Shown here one piece after another: positions 32,800-44,180 of a DNA stretch of 64,000 nucleotides. Under the pieces are notes generated by a model. It ran no database searches and was not told the DNA's origin. It saw only the letters and a list, made by a program, of their open reading frames with translations. Within the stretch, counting starts at the first letter, position 1. Each line of letters opens with the position of its first letter. Where the stretch lies: NCBI GenBank assembly GCA_037954665.1, contig JBBMOL010000012.1, positions 2,666,001-2,730,000 on the forward strand, written 5' to 3'. Both the position numbers and the translations under genes were made by a program. This DNA comes from Laguncularia racemosa. Taxonomy: Eukaryota; Streptophyta; Magnoliopsida; Myrtales; Combretaceae.

Positions 32800-35712
32800 T
32801 GTAGCGACCCACCTACTAGGTCTGATTCTTGAACCTATTCCAAAATTCCTGTAACTATCCTTGGTACCTGTAGATAGGTTGCTATGCCGTCTCTGAATTA
32901 GAGATAAGGCAAATTCTGCTAATATTGAACCTGTAACTCCAACCTGTATGAAATTTTATAAACGTCCTGTAAAATGGCGCTAACAGCGCTATCATTTCAT
33001 ATCCACATCATATCTAAACACATGTACTTAAAATCTCCTGTCATATCATACATCATATATATATATATATCATCGGGATCTGCATTCCCGGTAAGTAGGC
33101 ATAGCCTAGATTGATCCTGTAGCCTTAAGTGGCTCAAAAGATTACAAATCCAACCTTATACACACAAATATTTACATTACAATCTGAAGATTAACACCTA
33201 TAGATCTTATTACAAATAACAGAGGTTCCAAAATGAAACTAAGGGCTTCTTTGTCTCTATTGACGCTCTCTAAAAACCCGAGTCTCCAACAACTTATTCT
33301 TCAATACCTGTACCTGAGGTTAGCAAAAACACTAACCCCTCAGCTTCTTAAGAAGCAAAGTGAGTATAAAATCAAGCAACCCAATAAAAACAAATAACAA
33401 AATCACATAATAGTAATCAACAATATTATCAAATACCTCGAAGTGATTACTCAAGCAAGCAAGTTTTCAACTCAAGTTATACTCACAACCTTTTCATTGG
33501 AGACCATTTCAATCACTCATGTTTACTCACAGGTCACAAATATTTTTCAATTAATCCAGGCAAAGCCTGTCAACTGGTAGATAAACTACTCTCATGTACT
33601 TTTCAAAACTTAATGTTTTCTCAACCAATTAAGACATCCTTATATACTCTTTTTAGTTAGAAATATTTAGCTCGCCTTTCACCTGCCTCAAACAAAAGGG
33701 GTGACCAGATCCCCATAGGTCACTAAACCGGGCCGGTCCGTCGACCATGCCTCAAACCCATCCGGGTCGACTCAAAGGTCGTACCACAAACTTACTAGGC
33801 AGGGAACATGACTTTTCTTACATTAAGTGTTTTAGGTTAGTAGGTACTTATAGCCTAACTCCCATTTTATTATCCATTTAGATATTTCATCGTTACCAAG
33901 ACAACAATAGTATGAACTCAACCAGTCATATAAACCCCATTTAATAAGCTAAAAATAACCCAGCATTACATCATAATCATTAAGCATTCGATAGTTTAAG
34001 TTCATTACATCACATATAATCAGGAATAGTATAATCAAATCCCGCACCCAACTCTCATTTAAGGATTTTCTAGAATGTTCCCTTTTTTTTTTCTCATAAT
34101 CCAATCATATCATGACATACAACCAGCCATCAGTAAACCAATATAATTCAACAATCCTCCTGCATTGATCACAGTAAGTGATCGTACAGGGTAATTTCAG
34201 CCAACAACAAGTAGTCTGACATTATCAACCACTTGTACCCAAGAGAAAAGTTAAGGGAGTACTCACCTGAACCAATATATGCCAATCCAAACAGTCGCAC
34301 CAGCCAAGTTCCTTTGTCCTCCTTACTCAATAGAAATACCTGAATCATCAGTATACCAATCAATGTTACCTCATTCGCTCTATTGAACCCTAAATTGCTA
34401 ATTCAGTATTCAAAACCCTTAAATTCCATCCTAACCTCGTATAATCCACCATTTTCCAACAACTTCTAATTCATATACATATGGGTATATTAACCTATTT
34501 ATATATTAATGTAATTAAATTTCGACATGATTCTATATTGAATCGTATGGTTCTAAATTATCATAATCTTGCACCGAACACTCCCGTTTTTGTTTCGTAA
34601 CTAACCCAAGCTTCTCAAAATCATATTATGCTTCAATGAACCTCAACTGAACATTGCATTCAACTAATCAAATCAAATTCTCTAATTTTGCTAAGGATTT
34701 AATTCGGCCAGAATATGGTAATTAGCTTGAAAAATTCACTAAAAATAGAAAACGACTCCAATATGAACAATTATTGATTTGGTGATCTAATAAATCATAT
34801 AAGGATCTTGTATACTAAAAATTAAATCCAAAATACATCATTTGACCTATTTAGTTTCCAATTTAATTTACGACCAGAACAGAGCATTTCTTAAGGATCA
34901 CATATTTTCGAATCAAATCTCAGAAAAATAAAATTACCAAATTAATATTCATACAAACTTGTGCCAGAATACCAAAAATCATAATTTTTCATCAATATTT
35001 GATATTTTTAACAAAAATAGGAAGTTTCGGGCGTTACCGGGGGCTGCTCCGTTCACCGGCCTCCGGCCACCAACTCCGGCAACCACTATGTCGGCCGGAA
35101 TCCTCTCCCACCCAAAACCTTAAACCTAGCTTGGCCTAGCAGCAGATTTACCCTACCCCCTTCGAACGAACAAACAAAATTCTTCCTACTTAATTTGATT
35201 TTTTGTTCTTCAATTTCTTCAAATTCTTGTTGTATCCTACTTCAATCTTGTTCTTCTTCCTATCCTGATGATTGCATGTTGGAAATTACAACTTCAAATT
35301 GCCCAGAAAATTCGGATGAAATGGAGAGGGTTTTGGTTTCTTTTTTTTCTATTTTTTTGATGATTTGATTTTTCTCTCACCCTATTCTAATTTCTATATA
35401 TATATATATATAATATTACTTACTTTTTCTGACATTGAGGGTATTGTTCTGCATTTGTTTTTGTTTTTTTTTTTTTCCTTCCTCTTTTATTTATTTTCTT
35501 TTTAGTTATAATATAATATAATATAATATAATATAATATATTATGTATATATATATATTTTTACATATATATATATGTCCATATAATTTATATTATTATT
35601 ATTATTATTATTTTTATATATATTTATTTTATTTTATTTTATTTTTAGCATATAACATATATATACATATTATTTCAATTTTAACATTATTATTTAAGTT
35701 TTGGTCCTCACA
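32800..35712 (-). repeat. 3' LTR of the Tekay/Del element
   Basis: Begins TGTAGCGACCC and ends TCCTCACA (plus-strand reading). It contains a GC-rich patch at 35029-35105 in otherwise AT-rich sequence, a (TATAA)n run at 35505-35540 and (TTA)n at about 35590-35611. Small open frames in it (34169-34363, 35543-35815) arise from low-complexity repeats. Confidence 0.93.
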
Positions 35713-35864
35713 TTTTCCCCCCCTTAAAATAGTTTCGTCCTCGAAACTACTACGCGGGTACAACTCATTGTATTTTAATATCCTACACTTAAATTACAAA
35801 ACACTTAGAATTTAAGTAAGGCCATACATATTTATATCCTAAGGGTGAAACAGAAGTTACCTGT
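35713..35864 (-). other. polypurine tract and 3' untranslated region of the Tekay/Del element
   Basis: The minus-strand purine run complementary to TTTTCCCCCCCTT at 35713-35725 directly abuts the 3' LTR. It is the expected plus-strand primer. The rest is a short spacer after the pol stop. Confidence 0.8.
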
Positions 35865-38800
35865 TTAGAACAAGTCTGGGTATTTAGTCCTCATATGATC
35901 TTCTCTCTCCCATGTGGCCTCTGCCTCGGTATGACTATTCCAAAGGACTTTTATAAACGTAATATCCCGGTTTCTGAGTTGCCTAGTGGACCTGTCCAAA
36001 ATGGCAATGGGATACTCCTCATATGTCATGTTCTCCTGGAGTCCTTTTGGTAGATGTTCTAAGACAACTATCGGATCGCTAACACATTTCTTCAATGAAG
36101 ACACATGGAATACATTATGGATATTGGCTAACTCAGCAGGTAACTCAAGTTCATATGCCACAGCTCCAATCCTCCTCTGAATCTGGTATGGACCAATATA
36201 ACGAGGACTCAACTTCCCTTTTACTCCAAATCTCCCGACCCCCTTCATAGGTGATACTTTCAAGAACACAAAGTCTCCAACTTGAAACTCTAATGATTTT
36301 CTACGTTTATCAGCATAACTTTTCTGTCTACTTTGTGCTGTTTGCATTCTGGCCTTTATCACCTGAACTTTATCCTTCAGCTGCTGGAGCATTTCTGGTC
36401 CCACTACTTGTTTCTCTCCAATCTCATCCCAATATAATGGGGATCTACATTTTCTTCCATATAGGGCTTCATATGGGGCCATCTGTATAGTACTATGATA
36501 GCTGTTATTATATGCAAACTCGATTAGTGGCAAATGTTCATCCTAATTACCACCAAACTCCAAAACACATGCTCTTAACATATCCTCAAGTGTCTGTATG
36601 GTTCTCTCTGTTTGACCATCTGTCTGAGGATGATAAGCTGTACTGAACTTCAATTTGGTGCCCATAGCTTCCTGTAGGGTTTGCCAAAATCTAGAAATAA
36701 ACCTGGGATCTCTGTCAGAAACAATAGAAGCGGGTACTCCATGTAATCGCACTATTTCCTTAATATATAACGCTGCTAAGCGAGATAGTGGCATGCTCTG
36801 TTGAATTGGAAGGAAATGGGCTGATTTAGTCAGCCTATCAACGATTACCCAAATAGCATTATGCTGTTTCCTGGTCCCGGGTAATCCTATAACAAAATCC
36901 ATGGAAATCTGCTCCCACTTCCATTCAGGAATGGAGAGGGGTTGTAATAACCCTCCAGGTTTTTGATGCTCTGCTTTAACTTGTTGGCAAGTGCTACATT
37001 TTGCCACATATTCTGCAATGTCTTTCTTCATCCCTGGCCACCAATACACTGATTTCACATCCCTGTACATCTTATTGCTTCCTGGATGGTTTGTATAAAT
37101 GGTATGATGAGCCTCATCTAGAATTGCTTTTTTGATCTTCTCTATTGCTGGTACACATAATCTACCTTTGAATCTTAATACTCCTGTCTCATCACATATA
37201 AAGTCGGGATATCTAATCATATTATTCCTGACTTTTTGCAGTTCCTCATCAGTTAGCTGTGCTTCCCGAATCTGATCTTTCAATGTAGGTTGAATACTCA
37301 AACTATTTAATCTAGATTCCACTCCTGGCCATATAATTTCTAACTGTAACTGCTCTAAATCCCTCCACATTTCCACTCTATCAGTGATTAAAGTTGCCAG
37401 ATTACTACACTGTTTCCTACTTAACGCATCAGCAACTACATTAGCTTTACCAGGATGATAGTGAATGGCTAGATCATAGTCTTTCATCAATTCCAACCAT
37501 CTCCTTTGTCGCATGTTCAACTCTTTTTGAGTAAGGATGTATTTCAAACTCTTATGATCAGTATATACATCACATTTATCACCATACAAATAATGTCTCC
37601 AAATTTTTAAAGCAAATATTATAGCAGCCAACTCCAAATCATGAGTAGGATAATTTTGCTCATATGGTTTCAACTGACGGGAAGCATATGCTATAACTTT
37701 GTCATCCTGCATCAATACACACCCTAATCCAATCTGAGAGGCATCACAATATATAGCATACCCACCTGTTCCACTAGGAATGGCCAAAATAGGAGCTGAA
37801 ACTAACCTCCTCTTTAATTCCTGAAAGCTTTGCTCACATTGGTCTGTCCATTCAAATTTGACTCCTTTCCTCATCAATCGAGTTAGGGGTACAACTATCT
37901 TTGAAAAGTCTTTCACAAATTTCCTGTAATATCCTTCCATACCAAGAAAACTTCTTACCTCCCTGACTGTGGTAGGAGGATTCCACTCTGTGATGGCTTG
38001 AACCTTTGCAGGATCTACAGATATTCCAGAACCTGACACAATATGGCCTAAGAATGCAATCTGGTCTAGCCAAAAATCACATTTCTTCAACTTAGCATAC
38101 AACTGTTTTTCCTGTAGAGTTTGCAACACCTTTCTTAAATGCTTAGCGTGCTCCTCATTATCTTTAGAATAGATCAAGATATCATCAATGAATATAACCA
38201 CAAAGTCATCCAAATATTCTTTAAATACCCTATTCATCATATCCATAAAGGCAGCTGGGGCATTAGTTAAACCAAAAGGCATCACCAGAAATTCATAGTG
38301 ACCATACCTGGTTCGAAATGCAGTCATTGGTATGTCAACCTCCTTCACCTTCAATTGATGATATCCAGATTGCAAATCAATCTTCGAGAATACAGCTGCT
38401 CCTTTCAACTGATCAAATAAGTCATCAATTCGGGGTAAAGGATATTTATTCTTGATGGTTACCTTATTCAACTCACGGTAATCTATACACAAACGTAGAC
38501 TACCATTTTTCTTTTTCACAAATAACACCGGTGCACCCCAAGGTGACATACTAGGCCTTATGAAACCCTTATCCAATAATTCCTGCAACTGCTTTTTCAA
38601 CTCCATCAATTCTACAGGAGCCATACGATAAGGAGCTTTGGATACAGGTTTCGTACCTGGCATTACCTCAATGCCGAATTCAACTTCTCTATCTGGGGGT
38701 AAGCCTGGCAATTCCTCAGTAAATATTTTTGGGAATTCACATACAACTGGGATATCCTCCACTCTCTTCTCTTTCAATTGTGCATCTACCACTGAAGCCA

Positions 38801-39235
38801 AATATCCCATACATCCTTTCTTCAATAATTTCTTGGCTTTGTTAGCTGCTATGATCTTAGGTATTGATCGCCTTATACTCCCTCTGAAACTGAATGCTTC
38901 CTCATCTGGTAGACAAAACTCTGCTACTTTATCCTGACAATTTAGATGCACCTTATACTTGGCCAGCCAATCCATGCCAAGGATAACATCATACCCTTTC
39001 ATATTAAGAATAACCAAATCAGCTGGCAATTGCCGCCTTTCAATCACCACAATACCATTCTCCAATTGATAACTTGCTATCCTTTCCCCTCCAGAAGGAG
39101 TACTTACCACATATTCACATTTCAAACTCTTCACTGGAGCCATGTTCCGTCTCACCCAGTCTTCAGCGACATAAGAATGGGTTGCTCCAGTGTCAAACAA
39201 GGCATAAGCGGGATTATCATCTAATCGAATCACAC
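35865..39235 (-). pseudogene. pol of the Tekay/Del element (protease-RT-RNase H-integrase-chromodomain), one TAG
   Basis: One frame of about 1,120 codons, broken only by TAG at 36545-36543, where the family has Trp before DEHLPLIEFAYNN. Protease active site is LFDTGATHS just after the start. RT has FIDD near residue 355 (38181-38190) and MPFGLTNAPAAF. RNase H runs from YCDASQIGLG to VADALSRK. Integrase has a zinc region (HTIYTNHPG, CSTC) and catalytic residues in SMDFVIGLP, VSDRDPRF and DGQTERT. A GPYQI module and a C-terminal chromodomain (YPIAILDRSTRQLRN...EAEATWE) complete the set. All catalytic residues look intact. It enters at 39235 from a putative splice acceptor; before that it would need no ATG of its own. 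Confidence 0.92.
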
Positions 39236-39689
39236 CTGAAATCATCAAACACATCACATTCCACTTCTAGCAATTATTGTTAACATCCTACTCAATGAAA
39301 AGTTAAGTATAGTCACATCTACATATTAATTACTTCATGTATATACCCATAAACACATCTATATATTCACATTTGCATATATGCACTTACACGTACTTAT
39401 AGGCATATATTCACTAATACAATTTGTTTAACCCCTAAGCAGATACAATTATTTTACATATGTACACATGTAAATTCATGTCTACACACACATTTATATT
39501 TACACATATAGATTCATTCATTAATTCAATTCCTCAATTCATAACAAGCATCAGCATCCCATACACATCAAAATTCACACACATATACATATTTACACTT
39601 ATACATTTACATATTTATATAGATATATAGGTTCATTTACATTACAACTATTTACCCATCAAACTATCAGATAAGTTTAGTAGTCTTAC
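39236..39689 (-). other. putative 454-nt intron between gag and protease
   Basis: On the minus strand a donor CAG|GTAAGA (cut after 39690) and an acceptor TTTCAG|GTG (cut before 39235) enclose AT-rich, stop-filled sequence. Joining the sides keeps the frame: gag codons end in phase 1 inside a Gly codon, and the pol frame resumes with the residues that normally precede the protease in this lineage. This is seen in sequence; whether it is spliced is inference. Confidence 0.65.
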
Positions 39690-40857
39690 CTGCTACTACA
39701 TCATCCACATTAGCTGGCTCTGTCTGTTGTATAGCAAAGACTCGTGCCTGAGTCTAAGGTCGCGGTCTACCCCTCTTAGGATTTAGATCATGCCTAGGTG
39801 CTGGGGCCTGAGTCTGAGCCTGAGTCTGCTAACCTCCCTCACTCCTACCCCGACAATTATGGGAAGTATGACCAAACTGTCCACAGGTGTAACATTGGAG
39901 GTCCTTAGGATTCTGACATTGCCTAGCAATGTGTCCATCTACCCCACATCTATAACATTTTCCTCTCAGCTGAGGACATTCATTAGCCTTATGATTGCCC
40001 TTACACTTCCAGCACACTATAGTATAAGTTTGATTCCTTTGAGGTCGAACTGGTGGCTGATACTGCTTCTTTGCTTTTCCTTTATCCTTACTCCATTTTT
40101 GCCAAAAACTACCTCCATCCTTTCTTTTGTGTGAAGGACCCTCCATACCCTTCATATCCCTCACCCGTTCCAGTATACGGGCTTCATTCACAATCTCCAC
40201 ATAAGTCGCAACTTTACTTCTTTTCAGCTCTGCCTGAAAATAGATATCCAACCCCGCACGAAATTTATCAGCTTTTACCTCTTCATCATTCTGATAGGCC
40301 AATGGAGTGAATTTCAACAATCTGCTAAACTCTCGCTCATACTCCATTATGCTTCTACCTTTCTGCTTTAATTCATAAAACTTTTCCCTCATTTTATCTT
40401 GTACACATGAGGGAAAATGTTGACTCAAGAAAACATCCTTAAATGCTGGTCGAGTAATTGGAGCTTCCATCAGCTCCTTCTGTGATACCTACCAATCATG
40501 TGCAGTATCTTCTAATAGCACTGCAGCATAGTCTACCTTTTTATCCTCGGGAACATCATGTACCTGGAAAGCTCTTTCTATGGAGTTTATCCAATTCACA
40601 GCTGTAGTGGGGCCTAGACTCTTACCATCAAAGGGCTTTACAATTCTTTGTACCCTAGCTAGTTTATCCCCACCTGATCCCGCGGCCATAACTTCAGCCC
40701 AAGCTTGCATTGCAGCAACCATCTGCTCCATTGGATTCTGTGGAGCTGGCGGTGGAGGTGGTGGAGGTGGTGGAGGTAAATCCTCTTGCTGATCATGAGG
40801 GACCATATTCCTGGTCCTCCTACCTCTACTTCTGCCTCGACCTCTTCCACATTCCAT
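39690..40857 (-). pseudogene. gag of the Tekay/Del element with three zinc knuckles
   Basis: ATG at 40857-40855. The N-terminus is Gly/Arg-rich, followed by a run of about ten prolines (about 40743-40775) and the gag domain (VKPFDGKSLGPTTAVNWI, FPSCVQDKMREKFYELKQ). Three consecutive zinc knuckles lie at about 39860-40015: CWKCKGNHKANEC (one residue short), CYRCGVDGHIARQC and CYTCGQFGHTSHNC. A Gln/Ala/Pro tail leads to the donor at 39690. In-frame TAG codons lie at 40491-40489 (family Trp), 39831-39829 and 39756-39754 (both fit Gln CAG). Otherwise the frame is open, so inactivation is recent. Confidence 0.88.
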
Positions 40858-41074
40858 TTACTGCAATCAAATCTACATAAATAAGTACACTTGAATCAGA
40901 AATCAAATACTTAAACTTCTTAAACAAGCATATGTATTCCACAATACACAAATACATCACAATTTGGTAAGTTAAATCAATTAACACAACTTAAAGTCTT
41001 CATTCATCCTAACTACCCCCACAAGCTCACACGGGTTTAATCATAATGCTTAAACCTAAGCTCTGATACCACCC
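40858..41074 (-). other. 5' leader and primer-binding site of the Tekay/Del element
   Basis: The minus-strand leader between the 5' LTR and the gag start. The TGGTATCAGAGC primer-binding site (complement at 41060-41071) is an exact match to the initiator-Met tRNA 3' end as known for plant LTR elements. Three bases separate it from the LTR. Confidence 0.88.
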
Positions 41075-43984
41075 TGTAGCGACCCACCTACTAGGTCTGA
41101 TTCTTGAACCTGTTCCAAAATTCCTGTAACTATCCTTGGTACCTGTAGATAGGTTGCTATGCCGTCTCTGAATTAGAGATAAGGCAAATTCTGCTAATAT
41201 TGAACCTGTAACTCCAACCTGTATGAAATTTTATAAACGTCCTGTAAAATGGCGCTAACAGCGCTATCATTTCATATCCACATCATATCTAAACACATGT
41301 ACTTAAAATCTCCTGTCACATCATACATCATATATATATATATATCATCGGGATCTGCATTCCCGGTAAGTAGGCATAGCCTAGATTGATCCTGTAGCCT
41401 TAAGTGGCTCAAAAGATTACAAATCCAACCTTATACACACAAATATTTACATTACAATCTGAAGATTAACACCTATAGATCTTATTACAAATAACAGAGG
41501 TTCCAAAATGAAACTAAGGGCTTCTTTGTCTCTATTGACGCTCTCTAAAAACCCGAGTCTCCAACAACTTATTCTTCAATACCTGTACCTGAGGTTAGCA
41601 AAAACACTAACCCCTCAGCTTCTTAAGAAGCAAAGTGAGTATAAAATCAAGCAACCCAATAAAAACAAATAACAAAATCACATAATAGTAATCAACAATA
41701 TTATCAAATACCTCGAAGTGATTACTCAAGCAAGCAAGTTTTCAACTCAAGTTATACTCACAACCTTTTCATTGGAGACCATTTCAATCACTCATGTTTA
41801 CTCACAAGTCACAAATATTTTTCAATTAATCCAGGCAAAGCCTGTCAACTGGTAGATAAACTACCCTCATGTACTTTTCAAAACTTAATGTTTTCTCAAC
41901 CAATTAAGACATCCTTATATACTCTTTTTAGTTAGAAATATTCAGCTCGCCTTTCACCTACCTCAAACAAAAGGGGTGACCAGATCCCCATAGGTCACTA
42001 AACCGGGCCGGTCCGTCGACCATGCCTCAAACCCATCCGGGTCGACTCAAAGGTCGTACCACAAACTTACTAGGCAGGGAACATGACTTTTCTTACATTA
42101 AGTGTTTTAGGTTAGTAGGTACTTATAGCCTAACTCCCATTTTATTATCCATTTAGATATTTCATCGTTACCAAGACAACAATAGTATGAACTCAACCAG
42201 TCATATAAACCCCATTTAATAAGCTAAAAATAACCCAGCATTACATCATAATCATTAAGCATTCGATAGTTTAAGTTCATTACATCACATATAATCAGGA
42301 ATAGTATAATCAAATCCCGCACCCAACTCTCATTTAAGGATTTTCTAGAATGTTCCCTTTTTTTTTTTCTCATAATCCAATCATATCATGACATACAACC
42401 AGCCATCAGTAAACCAATATAATTCAACAATCCTCCTGCATTGATCACAGTAAGTGATCGTACAGGGTAATTTCAGCCAACAACAAGTAGTCTGCATTAT
42501 CAACCACTTGTACCCAAGAGAAAAGTTAAGGGAGTACTCACCTGAACCAATATATGCCAATCCAAACAGTCGCACCAGCCAAGTTCCTTTGTCCTCCTTA
42601 CTCAATAGAAATACCTGAATCATCAGTATACCAATCAATGTTACCTCATTCGCTCTATTGAACCCTAAATTGCTAATTCAGTATTCAAAACCCTTAAATT
42701 CCATCCTAACCTCGTATAATCCACCATTTTCCAACAACTTCTAATTCATATACATATGGGTATATTACGCTCTATTATATATTAATGTAATTAAATTTCG
42801 ACATGATTCTATATTGAATCGTATGGTTCTAAATTATCATAATCTTGCACCGAACACTCCCGTTTTTGTTTCGTAACTAACCCAAGCTTCTCAAAATCAT
42901 ATTATGCTTCAATGAACCTCAACTGAACATTGCATTCAACTAATCAAATCAAATTCTCTAATTTTGCTAAGGATTTAATTCGGCCAGAATATGGTAATTA
43001 GCTTGAAAAATTCACTAAAAATAGAAAACGACTCCAATATGAACAATTATTGATTTGGTGATCTAATAAATCATATAAGGATCTTGTATACTAAAAATTA
43101 AATCCAAAATACATCATTTGACCTATTTAGTTTCCAATTTAATTTACGACCAGAACAGAGCATTTCTTAAGGATCACATATTTTCGAATCAAATCTCAGA
43201 AAAATAAAATTACCAAATTAATATTCATACAAACTTGTGCCAGAATACCAAAAATCATAATTTTTCATCAATATTTGATATTTTTAACAAAAATAGGAAG
43301 TTTCGGGCGTTACCGGGGGCTGCTCCGTTCACCGGCCTCCGGCCACCAACTCCGGCAACCACTATGTCGGCCGGAATCCTCTCCCACCCAAAACCTTAAA
43401 CCTAGCTTGGCCTAGCAGCAGATTTACCCTACCCCCTTCGAACGAACAAACAAAATTCTTCCTACTTAATTTGATTTTTTGTTCTTCAATTTCTTCAAAT
43501 TCTTGTTGTATCCTACTTCAATCTTGTTCTTCTTCCTATCCTGATGATTGCATGTTGGAAATTACAACTTCAAATTGCCCAGAAAATTCGGATGAAATGG
43601 AGAGGGTTTTGGTTTCTTTTTTTTTCTATTTTTTTGATGATTTGATTTTTCTCTCACCCTATTCTAATTTCTATATATATATATATATAATATTACTTAC
43701 TTTTTCTGACATTGAGGGTATTGTTCTGCATTTGTTTTTGTTTTTTTTTTTTTCCTTCCTCTTTTATTTATTTTCTTTTTAGTTATAATATAATATAATA
43801 TAATATAATATATTATGTATATATATATATTTTTACATATATATATATGTCCATATAATTTATATTATTATTATTATTATTATTTTTATATATATTTATT
43901 TTATTTTATTTTATTTTTAGCATATAACATATATATACATATTATTTCAATTTTAACATTATTATTTAAGTTTTGGTCCTCACC
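41075..43984 (-). repeat. 5' LTR of the Tekay/Del element
   Basis: 2,910 bp, matching 32800-35712 almost perfectly. Differences include CCTGTTCC/CCTATTCC, GTCTGCATT/GTCTGACATT and a short rearranged spot near 42768-42775. The last base reads C instead of A before the target duplication ACGTG at 43985-43989. Confidence 0.93.
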
Positions 43985-44180
43985 ACGTGAATCAAGTTGA
44001 CATATGTATATGCTCCTTCAGTGTAGCTTGATTCCGTGGCTTGCAAGTTCATGACTAGTTCCGGTACAACTTCGTTCATTCTTTTAGCTCTAGCTCGGGT
44101 CATTGGGCCTCCAATGCCATGTAATGGATTATGGAATTTTGGCTCCTTCCTTTTTTATGCTAGCTGATCCTCATCAACCT

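Larger units (their letters stand above)
32800..43984 (-). mobile_element. young, nearly complete Tekay/Del-lineage Ty3/gypsy retrotransposon (11.2 kb)
   Basis: LTRs of 2.9 kb at 32800-35712 and 41075-43984 differ at only roughly 10-15 sites seen by eye. The 5-bp target duplication ACGTG is intact. A tRNA-iMet primer-binding site complement (GCTCTGATACCA, 41060-41071) lies by the 5' LTR. A polypurine tract (minus strand, 35713-35729) borders the 3' LTR. The interior encodes gag, protease, RT, RNase H, integrase and a chromodomain in frame, broken only by four TAG codons and a 454-nt putative intron. It is the youngest insertion in this nest. Confidence 0.93.
32210..44175 (+). mobile_element. 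solo LTR (about 780 bp) split by the Tekay/Del element
   Basis: The pieces 32210-32799 and 43990-44175 form one LTR beginning TGATGCG and ending CTCATCA, with the 5-bp target duplication ACCTC on both sides. A TATA-like GTATATATAGC lies at about 32486-32496. No interior is left, as expected after recombination between two LTRs. It sits inside the gag gene of the surrounding element. Confidence 0.75.

Noticed and set aside
38638..39283. Plus-strand open frames over the Tekay/Del protease region
   Set aside because: They are antisense to a well-supported pol frame and have no recognisable domain.
35543..44000. Tyr/Ile/Phe-rich open frames at 35543-35815 and 43815-44000
   Set aside because: They are low-complexity (TTA)n/(TATA)n sequence duplicated in the two LTRs of the Tekay/Del element.
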